From: Symbiodinium microadriaticum
Taxonomy: Eukaryota; Sar; Dinophyceae; Suessiales; Symbiodiniaceae
Assembly: GCA_001939145.1 (NCBI GenBank)
Contig: LSRX01000716.1
Span: 315,580 to 379,579 of the forward strand
Reading direction: 5' to 3'
DNA length: 64,000 bases
Both the position numbers and the translations under genes were made by a program. The first letter of the stretch is position 1. Every line of letters begins with the position of its first letter. Of the stretch, positions 1 through 12,345 are shown one piece after another. The notes under the pieces are model-generated. The model was not told the origin of the DNA, searched no databases, and saw nothing but the letters and a program-made list of their open reading frames with translations.

Positions 1-807
1 ATTCATTCGGGAAGCGATCCCAAGCTTCAAACCAGAGGAGCCATCGAGTGTTCAAGTTCTCTGAACCTGCTTCCGGTACTGACAGCACAGGAGACATTGG
101 TGTGTGCCACCGATGCGGGTGGCGCCAAGCGGACCAGGAAAATGGCGGATGAGCTGCAGGTGTGCAGCCGAAGCTGGTCTTCATTCGCAAGCGCTGGAAC
201 ACTTGCAGATGCTTTTTGAGGTCGGCTTTATGATGGCCGATAAGTTCAGGCCCAAAGCAGGCGAAGTCGGCCAGGCCAGGAGGCGCTGTTTCAAGACTAC
301 AAGTAGCTGTTTGCAGACTCTGGCGTAAAATCTTCATGGTTGAAGGCAGCTGTGTAGTGATCGCCGGCCACGATCTCAAGCGACAGAGGGCCCTATTTCC
401 GCCCCGGCCGATTAGGCCACACGTAGTCCTGACGATGAATGTCTCGGAGGCCGCGCTTCAAGAGGCCCTTACACGGGTCGAGCACATACTGCGGGACCTC
501 GTCGCTCGGAAGGATGCTTCCCAAGCTGCTTGCCGCAGATGCCAGTTGCAGTTTGAAGCAAGCATTGGGCCGCCCTACAGAAGCGTTGTAGTCCCACGTA
601 GTCCCCGTTGCCTCCAAAGCCTTCCGCAGCCGCCGTGGCCAAAGCACAGCCATCAATTCTGTGAGACCTGAAACCCTGTGATTGCTGTGAAGTCCCGGAT
701 TGTAGCGTCTTGCACGGAAGCTTTCGATCTACGACGGTGCATACTTGTTGCACTACACAGACACGAGCACGTTTCGTGCATCGTAGTCATAGGATTGTGG
801 CTTCTGA

Positions 808-3800
808 ATGGTTTGCCCTTCGAAAGTGCTGCTTCCTCGGGTCTGTTGCCAGGTTGCGTCGATCTCCACGCACACTCCGCGCGTGACCTTCAGTCTCAGT
901 GACAATGGAGCACATCTCGTAGATGGCGGCGAGTGCAGACTGGAGGAGCCGAGCAATCACACTCCTTCATCTCTGGCATCGAATCGGATTCCTTCCAATG
1001 CATCGGATTCCTCTGATGCTTTACCGCCTCCCCCGAGCCGAAGTGAGGGGATTCCTCTGCCCGGCTCCATGCCACTGGTGTTAGGCGAGCAAAAACAGTC
1101 CGAGAGCAAGCTCGGCAGGCAGACATCGGTGGACAGCAAGGTGTTAAGTGCGCTTTCGTCATCAGGGCAACAGTTGCAGGCGTCCGTGGACGACAGCCTT
1201 GCATCTCAACAGAAGAAGTGGACCAGACAAGTCTCATGGATGGCTGAAAAGTCCAGGAATATCACGCAAGCAGCCTTGGTCTTGGACGACGACGATGCCG
1301 ACGTGCCAAAGTTCCAGGCTCATCAGATCTGGCAGGAGAAAGAGGACGTCGTTTCCTTTCGCAGTTCGCGCAGACCAAGCATCTGCGCCACGAACCTCTC
1401 TTTCCATCCCGTGCGCAAGAGTTCCCGCAGCCCGCTCGTGCTGGAAGGTTGGTCGGCCGTCGCGATTATCATGATCTTCATGGAAGGATTCAGGCCAGGC
1501 TTGTGTTTGTTTGTTTATGTTTGTCGGGGCTTGGGGTTGCCTCTGTCCGGCCTTGTCCTCTCCTGTCCTGTCCCGTCCTGTCTGTGTTGCGTGAGCAACA
1601 AGCACTGCATGGTAGCTACCTTTGTCTCCAGGATTCCTTTGCTGGCCTTTCCTGGGAATGCTCTCGCTCTGCTGGATTTACTGGTTCTCACCTTCTGGCT
1701 CACCAGCGTTCTGGGCACATTTCTGATGCGACGGGGAGAGCCACGGAGCACGCAGTGGCTCGCATGGCTTTCGCTGGAGACACTCTTTGCTGCTTCAACT
1801 GCATACATACTCGTTGCCAGCATGGTGCCCTTCGCAGTGGTGCTGCGAGGCAAAGCTTGCCCCTTTCGAAGTTCCTTGTACTTAGACCCCAACCTCAAGC
1901 AAAACGAGTGCAGGTCTGCCATTGCTTCGCATTCTGTACATCCAAACGCTGTGGGAGTGCTTGTCTGCTCGGCAACTCTGCACAACCTGGCAGCAGCGGG
2001 CTGTTCAAAGGTAGACATCCGAAGCATTTTGAGAATCCGATTGATGCCCGAGGCATCTCCGACCCTGGATCCAGAGACGCAGCCTGGAAGCACGCTTTTT
2101 TGGAAACTTACTGCCGCTAAGCCTGCACATAAGAACACAAATTGCCGATGTAAGCGCGCCTTATCCCAGTCATGCGTCCTGCTGCGAATGGACCGTCTGA
2201 ACCTCCCACTGTTAGAAAGAGAAGAGTCATATTGAACACATGAATCAAAAAAATACGGGTGAAGCTAGCCAGTGCCAGGTATAAATCTCTTGTTCAGACG
2301 AACGTCATCACAAGTCATCCCCATCTTTCCGGCCTCCTCGTTCGTAGCTTTTCGCGACTTCACGACAAGCTTGTCGCTGGTTACCGCTACGTAGTTTAGT
2401 TGCCTTCACATCCTCTGTCTGTCAGAAGTGCAGACCCTTAAGCCTCTGAGGCTTGCTGTGATGGCTGGTGCACTCTTGCTCCACATGGTGACATGCACTT
2501 GGTATGCAGTCGGAGATCGTCCTGGCGGATGGGTAGGAGATGAGGGCCTCGAGAGCTTGCCACAATGGGTCCAATATCGCATGGCTGCAGAGTGGGCACT
2601 TTCCCGACTTCCACCTTCAAGAATGTCTGACAATATGTCGCTGAAGACGCAGGAGGAGCGAGGAGTGGCCTTTTTGATGACCACTTTGGCCATGGCCTTT
2701 GCCTCCATTTTCACCTCCATCGTCACGAATGACATCTCCGACATCCGCCGTGCTCACAAAGCGCACAGGGGGTCGCATGTTCAGCTTTCCAACTACCTTG
2801 CGACATATCCGGTACCCTGGGACTTGGAGAAGGAGCTGCAGGCACAGCAAAGTCTTGAGCCGTGGTGCTTGATGTCACGAAAGCTAGCTCTTTGGAGCTT
2901 GCGGGAGTTGTCGCTTACAAATTCCTTCCTAGACTGTTCAGTGGGTGCAACGAAGGCCCGGGGCCTTAAAAAGCTTCAAACCAAACGATTTAAGCGTTGA
3001 GGGGGGCCCCTAGCAGGACCCCCGGTCCCCCCCCCTTGAAGGCCATGCTTGCAAGCATGCTGTTTGTATTTCGAGTTTCTGTTGTCCATAGCCGCTTGTA
3101 GAGTTTCGAGTTGTTGCCAATTGTTATTGGTTTCATGTAGAGCGGGAACCTCATAACAGCGTTCAAGAGCGAGACAAGCCGCCACACCGTTTCAACACTA
3201 CTGCCTCGTATGGGCGAGCCTGCTGCTTGCGCTTAGCTGCTGTCGCGTAAAAGCAAGCCTTCCCCGTCCTGCTTCTAGCTTTCGTAGCCCTGCTGTCAAG
3301 TAGTTATCCGCAGAACCCCGCAGAACCCGGAATCGACTGCGGCGTCAATATACCGGTCGAGCTGCAAATCTAGTTATCTGGCCAGTGGGAAGCAGCACGA
3401 CCTATCCAAGATTCGCGATTCCTCAGAAATTAGAAGCAGGCTGTTTAGGAACTCCGCCGAAAATTTGGACCTAACAGAAAGACTGGGCTGGACCTCGTTC
3501 GAGCTCACCGCGCATGCGGCAGAAACCATGTCAGCAAAACCAATAAAGACCAGCAGCCAGCCCTACAAAATCAAATTACAAACACCAAGAACACATACCC
3601 AAGAAAAGCAAAATCCGAAACTGACAAACAACACCAACAACGTCAAACTCACAAGAGCAAGCAACGTTTTGGAAGTCATCCGGGAATGCCGTAATCCAGG
3701 ACCTTTGACCATGACTTTCCGAAGTGTTCTTGATCCTTTTGGTTTTGTTTTCTTGATGTTGTTTCTTGTTGTTGAATACGATTTCTTGGTTCCCAGTACT

Positions 3801-6800
3801 CTTGCTGTGAGCTTCTAAACAACCTAATACTTGTGCTTTCTGGGGTTTGGTGCAACTCTTGAGGGAGTGGATTTTGGAAGCCGGGCGTCGCCAGTCCTCC
3901 TCCGCTGAACAGTTTATTGCTTCCCTCCGCCAGCAAGGACTCCAACTACTGCTCTCCGGCAACATCAGCTCTTTTGCCTCCCGCATGCGGCCGGCTGCAG
4001 GGCCAGCTCCTCGCTACACTCCGCCCTGGGTGGCGGATGCCAGCGGCACTCGTCGGCGCCCTTCCAGTGCACAGGATGTTCTAGACGGGGCTGTACAGGA
4101 ATGGGGTCGCCTGCTGCAAGAACCTTCTGTTCCCTGGGATCATGAATCAATCCTGCATTTTGCCACGGACTCTGCCCCTCGTCATGGCGCCGTACATTTT
4201 TCGGCCATCGCGCAAGCATTGGACACACCCTGCTCAACCCGGGTTCATGGCACCTGACGCAGCTCGCGGCAGATAATCTTTCCTTCTCCTGCAGCTTTCT
4301 GCGCGCTGGTAACTGGCTACTCAGCCGTGAAGCTGAAGGGTGGAGGGCCTCCCTGGCGCATCCGTGCCCGGGCACGCCTTTTATGGTGCTGAGCTGCAAC
4401 GGCATTCCTGGCGCACAGCTGCCGGCACCCTTGACGCTGTGTCTCCGTCGCTGGGATGCCCCAATTAACGAACTTGTGATACCTTGTGGCAGGGACGTCA
4501 CCCCCAGAGCGAGCCGCTCTGGCTGCAAAGTTTCGTGACTCTCGCCCAAGCCCCAGTGGCTGGAAACTCTGCTACCTGGAAGCCTTCCTCTCCCACCGCC
4601 TGGTTGGGCATGTTGCCCCCGGTCTGCAACTCGCCGAGCAGGTGCACTTGCCTAAACCGTCTGGCGGTTGGAGGCCTTTAAACTTTATCCATGCTGAAAG
4701 AGTCACTCCACGCCATAGAGACGCCAGTCGCCACACGACTCAGCTGCTCCAGGTCCTGCAGGTCGAGCTGACGAGCCGTTCAGTGCGCTTATCTACGCGA
4801 TGTCGGCCACTGCGGAGGTCCTTTTTACACAGACATTCTGGTTAGGGGACGCGCAGCGCCACCAGCTTCCCCTCCTGCGTGTACTTGCGGATTTCGAGAA
4901 AATTTTCAACACCCTGCAGCTACCCCTTATCGACGCGCTGCAGCAGGGTAGGGGTTCGGTTAGGGGCTTCCTTGGCTCGGTGCGGCGACTCCTCTGGTCC
5001 TTGTTCTCTGGCTCCCGGGTCTGCCTTGATACGCGTGTCGGCCTGACGCCGGCCGTTCCGGTTATTCGTGGTATCCCTCAAGGTGCCGTGTCTTCTCCCG
5101 AACTCTCCAAAGCTGCTCAGGACCCTATCCTCCGCCTGCGTGCCGCTGACGGTGCGGCCTACCGAGCGGTTCGATGCCTCCCGGCCGTCCTAAACAGCTT
5201 GTCTCAGGGCAGCCGTGCCACGGGTGTTGGTTATGCATGGTCTAAATTTTCCGCCTATGCGTCAGACTGGGATGCCGCCTTCCCCCTACTCGACCCTCGC
5301 CTTCGCATAGACGGGGCAACTGTCTCCAGTTGGGACATTTGGCAAGGCGGCGTCCGGGAGTTTATTCTGCCTCGCTCCCCCGAGGATCAGGTGGACTAGC
5401 TCCTCGGCAAACGAGGCACTATGCTGGAGCGTCACAGCCTGGCGGCTGGAGACACGCAGGACAAGCTCGAGGCTGCCAGACGCCGTATTTCCAGCAAGTG
5501 CTGCTCATGGGACGAAGCTCGAGCAACTACAACCCCTTGGTCGGCCTGCCTGCTCCTGCCTCCCTGCACCGAGAGGACGCTGCCCTTCACCGCTTGGTTC
5601 ATGCCAGTCTAGGAGTCTAGGCACGCGTGTTACGGTTGAGCACGTCAGCCTCTCCGCTCCCCGCTCGGTTGGTGGTCTTGCGCTGCCACTTGTCACCGAA
5701 ACGCTTGTTGCTGCTTCTGCCTCTGACCTCCTCTGCTTGCTCAACGGTACTTCTCAAGCGTCCCTCCTTGCTCGGGACACGCTGCGGCAAGCTTGCAATT
5801 GTGAGCCGACGGAACTGGAGTTTCACAAGGGTCTTGTTGTGAACTCCTTGCAGGTTTTGGCTGGGTACGGTTTGTTTTTGGGTATCTCCACGGACCGTTT
5901 TGTTTGCCGCTTATTGTTGGGCAACTTAACCCCTGCCGCCGGCCAGCCACTCACTTGGCCGTTCCACACGCTATTCTTGTGTTGGTATCCTGGCCATGGG
6001 AGGGTTTGGTAGCGGCTGGCTTGCCGCCTTCGTCTTGGAGCGACCCCGCCTTGGGCTGAATTGCCCGATCACTCGCCCGTCCCCGCTCGCCTGTGCAAAT
6101 GCGGCTCAATCTGCGATTGCCAAGCTGGCGCACTGAATGTGCCCTCTTCCAAACCCCGCCTGCGGACGTGCCGGAGAATTGGCCTCGCTAACTGCGACCC
6201 TCGTTCTGTGTATCTTTTCCCTCCAGCAAAAGCCCCCCCCTCCCGGGGCTCTGAAGAAAGTGCCTTGTTTCAGAGCTGTTTTCCCTTGCCTGCTCTCTGA
6301 AATTCCTTCGGCCAAGTCACTGGCACCTCCTGGTGATTGACCGCAGTGCACTCCTTGGAACCATACGTACTGCAAGCCAGGCAGGCCGCATCGCATCCTT
6401 GCTGTCCCTTGCATTACCGTCGCCTCTACGTGATTTCGAGCAGTGTTGGTGCCTGCATCAAGAACAGTTCCCATCCCTCTGGGACGTTTCCCTCCCTCTG
6501 CATGGCAAACTTCGGTCTTCTGCGAGAATCGCTTACTCCCACCTCGGGGTGGGAGTGGACATATGCAGCCACCAAACTGACACCTGCCTCCCCTTCGCTG
6601 CCTTAGTCTCGGGCAACGAAGTGCAAGACGCTGGCTGTGCAGATGCCCGGAACCTTCCCTGGCCCCCGGATTTTCTCATCCCTAGCGGGGGTTCCTTTGC
6701 GTGGCTCTCCAGAGACTAGAGACTCGTGCATGAACGCTGGCCCGATTCGTGCACGCGTAAGGGCCTGGCAAAGCACGCCTGCCTTCCGATGCTGGACCCC

Positions 6801-9141
6801 TCACTGATATGTGCAGTGCGCGATTCCCACCTATTGGGCCAAATGGCGCCTTCCTTCTGACCCCGAATGCGTAGACCTTTCGGCCATGATCTGCCTGCAT
6901 CCGTGCCATCGCCGCCGGCGGTGCATGGACGGAACGGCTCCACGCGCGGGCGGAACTACAGAAGCTGGCCCAGGTCTGGTGCGAGCACCCAAGCCTCCAA
7001 TCAGTTTCTGCCCTTTTTTGTGTGCTAGCGGTCCGGGCACCCCCCGTCACGTAAGCCCTGCAATGCAACCCTCGTGGATGCGCTACGGTGCTTGTTGAAC
7101 TTGAGCTTTCCAGCCTTTGCCAGCACCAATGCCCTATGTGAGGCAGCTGCCAGCTGGCGGCGTTCTACCGCCCTGCCTCCTGCCCCGCCCCTACATCATT
7201 GCAGCGCTGGCCAATCCTTTCTGATATCGATGGCAGCAGCGCGTCCTCCGCCTCCTCTGAGCTCGGGTTACCGGTGTGTTTTGCCACGTCAACTGGTCCG
7301 TGCAATATGCCGGTTGTCAGTGGAGGAGCTTGAGGCCTTCGAATCTCAGGATGCTGAGAGTTTCGCTACCTTGCACCACGGAGAGCAGTGAGCTAGACCA
7401 GCCGCAGCAGCAAACTGTTCCAGCCAGCACTGCTTGTTTGCCAACACCATGCACTGGGGCTACGCTTCATTCGCGCAGCCTACCTGCAACGAGTGGAGGC
7501 GTGGGCCAAGCTCGCCGCTGCTTCCATCCCAGCGGCCCCCGCTATAGCTCCTGCATTGCCGGCGCAGGATCCGCCAGGTCAGCTCGACTTGGCTTCTTGG
7601 CTATCTTCCCCAGATGCCATCCCCCTTGTGCGGGAGTTGCGCTGGGCCTTGCTCCCCCTGTCCGCGGTGCGTCTACGCGCTGCCCACCCGTGTGGACGCG
7701 CTAGCGATAACACCTTCCTAAACGTGCTGCACCAAGCAGGGGTGCCCACTGCTCGCTCGTCCCTCCCGTGCTGGGGTGCTTCTGGCCCAACCTGGGACCA
7801 ACTCACTGGTCCCTGGTGTCGCACTCTCTCGGCACCATATGCCACTCCTGTCAGCAGTCCTTGCATTTCCGAGGCCAGTGTCGCTGGAACCGAGGGGCCC
7901 ATGTCGGGTACAGTGTGCAACAGGCCGACCAAGTGCAACTTCGTCCTGATTGTTTCTGGTCCTGGTCCCAAGCACTCGTGGCACCCCCCGTGCAATACCC
8001 TTTGCGTTTTGAAGACTCGGGCCCATTTGACAGAGCTCAGTGACCCTTGGCACTCCGTACGCCCGACGACTGGCGTGAGTCTGTACTCCGCCTCCCCTCC
8101 ACACGCCTCCCCTCCACCCCCTCTCTTCCCTCCTCTCCCTGCATCTTGGCCTGCAATATGCTAGACTCCCCCTCTCGAACCTTCCACGGAGGGCGGCCAT
8201 GACGTTTTCGGAGCTGCCCTGCGATGTGGTGGGGGAAGAGCGCGCGCGGCTGCAGCTACTGCTGCCTGCCACTTCCACAAACACCAAGAACACTTACCCC
8301 AAGAAAAACAAAATCCGAAACTGACAAAAAACACCAACAACGTCAAAATCACAAGAGCAAGCAATGTTTTGGAAGTCCTCCGGGAATCCCGTAATCCAGG
8401 ACTTTTGACCATGACGTTCCGACGTGTTCTTGATCCTTTTGGTTTTTTTGAGATTGTTTCTTGTTGTTTACTACGATTTCTTGGTTCCCAGTACTTGCTG
8501 TGAGCAAAAAATAACCTAATACATGTGCTTTCTGGGGCTTGGTGCTGTTTCATGTGATTTTCTTGGTGGAGTCCATTGGGCATGGTTCTTGTTCATTGTA
8601 GTTTCTTCTGTGATACTTCGGACAGGTCTTGCTTTCGTGAGACAGGCAAGAACACAGCGGACAGGTTGTAGCCCCAAGCCTGTTTTGCCTGTCATTGCTT
8701 GCACAGGCATACCTTCACCGGAACCAGTCCCTTCTTCAGCCGCCGCAGAAGCAAGAAATGGCATCCTTGCTTCCAGCTTTTCTGTACCGTGAACTGTGCA
8801 GAGAAGCGCTTTCGCCGGTCATTGCGAAACACGACTTCTTCTCTGGCCTCCAATCCCGCTATGCTTCCTTCCATATGGACCTTTGCGTGGAATGCCTCAA
8901 CGAATGGCACTTAGCCACGGAAGAGATTTTGTTTTCCAATGGCCCACGGTGTCAGAGCATGATGTTCGTCGCCAGTGGGGAGGTGGCCTACCGCAAGCTC
9001 CCCCCGGAATATGCAACTTCACCTGTGAGTGCGCGGAATGAGTTGCTGCAGCATGTCAAAGGAATGAGTCTTGTGGTGCCAACAGCAGCATCTGCGACGA
9101 TCGTCGAGGAGAAGCTCGGTTTTGGGGACTGGATGTGTGAG
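808..9141 (+). CDS. KCNH/CNG-type ion channel, multi-exon, 3' end not found
   Basis: Encodes a six-helix cation channel of the KCNH/cyclic-nucleotide-gated superfamily, expected in a membrane. Exons seen: 808-1493 (Ser/Lys-rich cytoplasmic N-terminus ending MEGFR), 1632-1849 (hydrophobic helices, FPGNALALLDLLVLTFW), about 2428-2841 (helix with HMVTCTWYAVGD, re-entrant segment AEWALSRLPPSRMSDNM, helix, then the linker LATYPVPWDLEKELQ) and 8707-about 9141 (cyclic-nucleotide-binding-type fold: LLPAFLYRELCREALSPVI, MMFVASGEVAYRK, GFGDWMCEQ). Splicing 1493 to 1632 and 2841 to 8707 keeps the frame exactly; both introns are GC-AG. S3/S4 exons between 1850 and 2427 are unclear, and exons after 9141 (normally LW..W..G) were not found, so the gene may be truncated. 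The pore lacks the usual GYG/GFG filter. The ATG at 808 is the first in the open frame; the true start could be further upstream. Confidence 0.72.
1494..1631 (+). other. GC-AG intron of the channel gene
   Basis: The donor reads TTCAG|GCCAGG and the acceptor TCTCCAG|GATTCC. Joining AG to G makes one Arg codon, so the protein runs MEGFR-IPLLAFPG without a break. The intron is 138 bases, pyrimidine-rich with TGTCC repeats, and happens to be open in the same frame, so an ORF caller would read through it. Confidence 0.7.
3578..3853. repeat. Direct repeat, left copy (276 bp)
   Basis: It begins ACAAACACCAAGAACAC and ends CTGGGGTTTGGTGC. A second copy with roughly 90% identity by eye lies at 8277-8545 in the same orientation, and the LINE-like reverse transcriptase lies between them. 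The ends are not TG...CA, so it is not a standard LTR. It may be a dispersed repeat family duplicated around the element, or a terminal repeat of an unusual retroelement. Both copies contain long antisense open frames that look like repeat sequence, not a gene. Confidence 0.85.
4486..5399 (+). pseudogene. Reverse transcriptase core, frameshifted
   Basis: The N-terminal part (4486-4845) holds the SGGWRPL motif that precedes the RT palm. The continuing part (4800-5399) is in another frame and holds DFEKIFNT (motif A, catalytic Asp present, with Ile where Ala is usual in EKAF) and RGIPQGAVSSPEL (motif B). The YxDD box expected 30-50 residues after motif B is not visible; the sequence goes straight to AAYRAVRCLPAVLNSL, so the catalytic centre seems deleted. 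The downstream stretch VGYAWSKFSAYASDWD resembles the RT-thumb side. The RT assignment is confident; the clade is not. Confidence 0.75.
5618..6012 (+). pseudogene. Retroelement C-terminal (thumb/connection) fragment
   Basis: Read from about 5626 in the frame V-T-V-E-H-V, the sequence gives SAPRSVGGLALPLVTETL followed by an Ala/Leu-rich helix. Arg followed by Gly-Gly-Leu-x-Leu-Pro is the usual signature just after the RT core of LINE polyproteins. A frame shift separates it from the RT core upstream. No zinc knuckle or RNase H was recognised between here and 8160. Confidence 0.55.
8277..8545. repeat. Direct repeat, right copy (269 bp)
   Basis: Second copy of the 3578-3853 repeat, same orientation, with scattered substitutions and small indels (for example one shared block CAAGAGCAAGCAA, then differing T-runs). 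It lies about 160 bases upstream of the acceptor at 8706 of the channel intron. The 4.4 kb between the copies is the retroelement. Confidence 0.85.
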
Positions 9142-12112
9142 CAGTGCTGCTTGCCTCCATTGATTTCCGGGCTTCCTGATCGCGGCTTTGCTGCAGTGTG
9201 CAATTCGCCCAGGTCTGTGGACGGAGTGGCATTTTCTTGGCAGGGCCGTCTCGACACAAGGAGCACAGGGAACTGGAAGGGGTGGGTGATGTAACTTTGC
9301 CATGCCTTCTCTGGTCTTTCGGCTTCTTCGCTCGTTTGAATGTCGAGATCACATCCGTGGCTTTTAGCTGACAGGGTCAGGTATCCCGGGCTCACCTGCA
9401 TTTGTCGTGTCAGCAGAGGCATTGGGAAGGTGGGGTGATTCAGGATCAATCGTTCCAGCCTTTGTTGAGAGCGCAGGTGGGCACGGATGGGGTCGATGCG
9501 ATTCATGAGCGAATACAAATTTTCGCCTGGATGACCCAAAGATTGCTTGACTGAGTTGTCCTTGCTAGAACTAATGTCTTTTTCAGCTTGCGATTCACGA
9601 GTGTGCCCCGAGTGACAGGAGCCACGGTTCTGTGTCTTCCTGACGAGACACTCACGCGACATGCTGGTCTTCACAAAGAGGTGATGGCCGAACTTCTCAT
9701 TTACTGCAGGCCTTGAGACATGCTGCCATGTTGCAGTTTGGAGGTTCATGACAGGTAAGCCTGGAACCCGGCTGCCTTGAGTTTCAGGTGTCAGCTCTGA
9801 TGATTGTGTGGCATGCAGCATCTGTCTAATTGCACCAGATGTCGTCGTAGCTCATAGAGATCCAGCCTAGAAGCTGGCTCTGTCCGCGATCAGCATTTCA
9901 TCTCGTTATGGCAGTGTTGGCTTTGACAGGATATTCGTCGAAGTCTTGAACGGCGTGGCAGATGACGACTTGACAGATCTCCCTATTTCCATGGAGGATG
10001 TCCGGCGGCGCCCAGTCGGTCCGCCTTGAAGGTGGTCGGAAACGCCCGCTGTGACTCTTACTGGGACCGGAGACCCCGCCCTTTGAAACGGAAGTCGCGT
10101 AGCTCGGAAGAGCATTAGGGTCAGGGGTGCCGATGCGCGTCGGGGACTGGGGGAAATCCGCCGAACTGATTTGCAGGTTTATGTTTCTCGTGGCTGTCTG
10201 GGTCGATGTTGCCGAAAGCACCATGAAAAGGCTGGCTAGCCCGCCACAGAGGAACTGCTGCATGTCGTAGCCGGGTAAAACTGCCCGTGCTGTTTTCCAG
10301 GCTGTGTCGATAGACGCTATGCCAGACATGTGAGCATCCGTCAAAACTTCCGCAACTGTAGTTAAGAGAAGGGTGGTCTGGCCTTAGAATGACGGATTTG
10401 GCCAAAACCCTCGAAAGCCACACGATCAACGAAGAGAATTTTCCGTGTGATATGTGGCCGGGCAATAGATACCCCACTATCAGATCGCTCCATGAGCCAC
10501 TGTCCAGTCTGGCGGAAGCATCGTTGCTGTGTTGCTGTCGCTACCATCACTACTAATACCACGACTAAAGTAGTAGCAGTAGTAGTATATTACTATTGCA
10601 AATAGGACTCCATAATAGGACTATTAAGTATTGCTACTTCTGCTTCACTCGTTGTACTATACCCCACAGACAAATTTTACCAGATACCTGTAAAGCAATA
10701 GGACCTCCCCCAAATCATCCATGACCAGGCCTGAAACAAGAAGTCTTGACAAGCGCTCATGTGATGCTCCATCCCAGTGTGGCAGACTCAGGGCGCCCCT
10801 ATGCGGGAGGCCGGCCCCACGGGGACACTCACTCTTTGAATATCATTTCTCAAAACTTCTGGCTAGCCACTGCGAGACGCTACGCAGCCTCTATTGGGGG
10901 CTAACATGTAGATCGTCAAGTGGATATTGCTCTATTGCTCCGCTCTACTGTGCTCGGCTTGACTAGCTGGCTGTATACCCAGGACGAAGGGTTCATGGTT
11001 GTACGTGTTTGCACTCGCTTGAAGCGATGCCGGTAATCTAAAATTGTTGTAAAATTGTCCACGGCTCGACTGTCATAACGTGTTGTCGCAAGCAACACCA
11101 TTTTTTCATCCATGGCTTCGATGCCGTCTCTGCCTGAGACGGATTCCTTTCTAGCTGCCCTGGCGAGGGAAGAAAGATGGAGTCCCAACAGGAGTCGTCG
11201 AACCTGTCAGGAACTGCTGCCTGCGGGGGCAGCGGGGTTGTTCATGGTTGTTCTGAAGTATATAATTAGGTTTCCGGGCCTCTTCTAGCACGAGACTGTT
11301 CTGATTTGGACCCAGGTTCTGCAGAGACAGCTCCCAACTGGCCGAGCCAGCCTACCAAATTATTTTTGAAACAACGACTCAAGAGCAGCAGTCGCAAAAG
11401 GCACCCGACATGCGCTAGTCCTCCTGACAGGATGCCCTGTAGCACAGCTGCAAGACCCGCTATACGCATTGCATGCAGGTGAAGATCATTTCTGACGCAT
11501 CCCTGAATCCGTCGAACGTCATAATTGTGGACGACATGTGCCTGCCTTGGGCATGCTGACACTGCATATTCCTCCTGTCCGGATGCGAGACGAAGCACAA
11601 GCCCTGCCCTGAAAGGTGCAGTAGATGCGTTGAAGCTAAGTCTCCGAGTCTTTGTAGGGATGCCCGTGCTTTGGTAATACGCTCGAAAGGCAGGACAAGC
11701 CACTGAAACTTTGAGTCCTGGTAAGTCTTACGCCAGCATTGGGCCAACAGCATCTGGAGTTGAGTCGCCCGGAGGTGGTGATTGCTTAGAACCAAGCGAC
11801 GGCGGTTTGAAAGTGCTAAATCCGAGCGAACGCCTACGGAAGTCGGGGAGTAGCTGTTCTTCACGCTCCGTCAATGCACTGGGTTTTCACACGACCGATC
11901 CCTTCTCCCTACTGCTTTCGGGTGGATGGTGACAGGAAATTACCAGTAGTAAGTACAGAAGTTGTCTCGACGCCAGAGTAACGCCAATGTCGGCATTTAG
12001 AGAGCTGTAGTCCTACAGTTGTAGACTGTAGAGGAACCAGTGTCTGCAAAGGACGATCGGACGGTAAGTTCCATTGCGGACGCGAGGGGCGACTGCACTC
12101 CGAGTACTCGCG
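9142..12112. other. No recognised gene
   Basis: Presumed intron or intergenic DNA after the channel's nucleotide-binding exon. It contains an open antisense frame (8988-9821) that overlaps the channel exon and resembles no family, a short AT-rich TAG/TAC stretch (10567-10600), and nothing else that can be supported. Confidence 0.5.
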
Positions 12113-12254
12113 CATACGCTCGAGTATGCTCGAGTATGCTCGGGTATGCTCGAATGCGCTCGAGTACGCTCGAGTACGCTCGAGTATGCTCGAGTACGCT
12201 CGAGTGCGTTCGAGTATGCTCGAGTATGCTCGAGTACGCTCGAGTGTATGCTCC
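12113..12254. repeat. 10-bp minisatellite, CTCGAGTAYG type
   Basis: About 14 tandem units of CTCGAGTATG/CTCGAGTACG with single-base variants (CTCGGGTATG, CTCGAATGCG). Each unit contains the palindrome CTCGAG, and 10 bp is one helical turn. Because the unit is 10 bases and free of stops, every frame on both strands stays open, giving artefactual peptides of the VCSSMLEYAR kind. Confidence 0.92.
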
Positions 12255-12345
12255 AATATGCTAGAGTACGCCGGAGTAGCACTACGATGCATAGCAGCAG
12301 TCTACAGTATCTCATGTACTATAGACTCTATAATAGTCGTGCATA

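Larger units (their letters stand above)
3854..8276 (+). mobile_element. Degenerate LINE-like retroelement
   Basis: A GC-rich block whose + strand carries pieces of one retroelement polyprotein in shifting frames. Upstream of the RT core comes the segment at about 3847-4257, followed by the fingers region with KPSGGWRPLNFI (about 4654-4689), motif A ADFEKIFNT (about 4885-4911), motif B VIRGIPQG (about 5062-5085), and a C-terminal thumb-like piece SVGGLALPLVTE (about 5660-5700). The frame changes near 4840 and again after 5399, and stops interrupt the 5' part, so the element is dead. The 5900-8150 part has only short open pieces; a pyrimidine tract (8089-8150) lies near its end. The precise ends are uncertain because the direct repeats may or may not belong to it. 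Confidence 0.75.
2842..8706 (+). other. 5.9-kb GC-AG intron housing a retroelement
   Basis: The donor is GAGCTGCAG|GCACAG and the acceptor TTGCACAG|GCATAC. Both flanking exons are in phase 0, and the joined peptide ...EKELQ-AYLHRNQ... is the normal channel linker into the cyclic-nucleotide-binding domain. The intron contains a LINE-like element with two 270-bp direct repeats at its ends. From 2842 to 3577 only short palindromes (for example at 3043-3058) and C/G runs are seen. Confidence 0.75.

Noticed and set aside
3578..8545. Interpretation as an LTR retrotransposon
   Set aside because: The repeat ends are not TG...CA, there is no primer-binding site after the left copy, and the RT type is LINE-like.
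8988..9821. 277-codon open frame on the minus strand
   Set aside because: It overlaps antisense to the convincing nucleotide-binding exon of the channel, and its peptide resembles no family.
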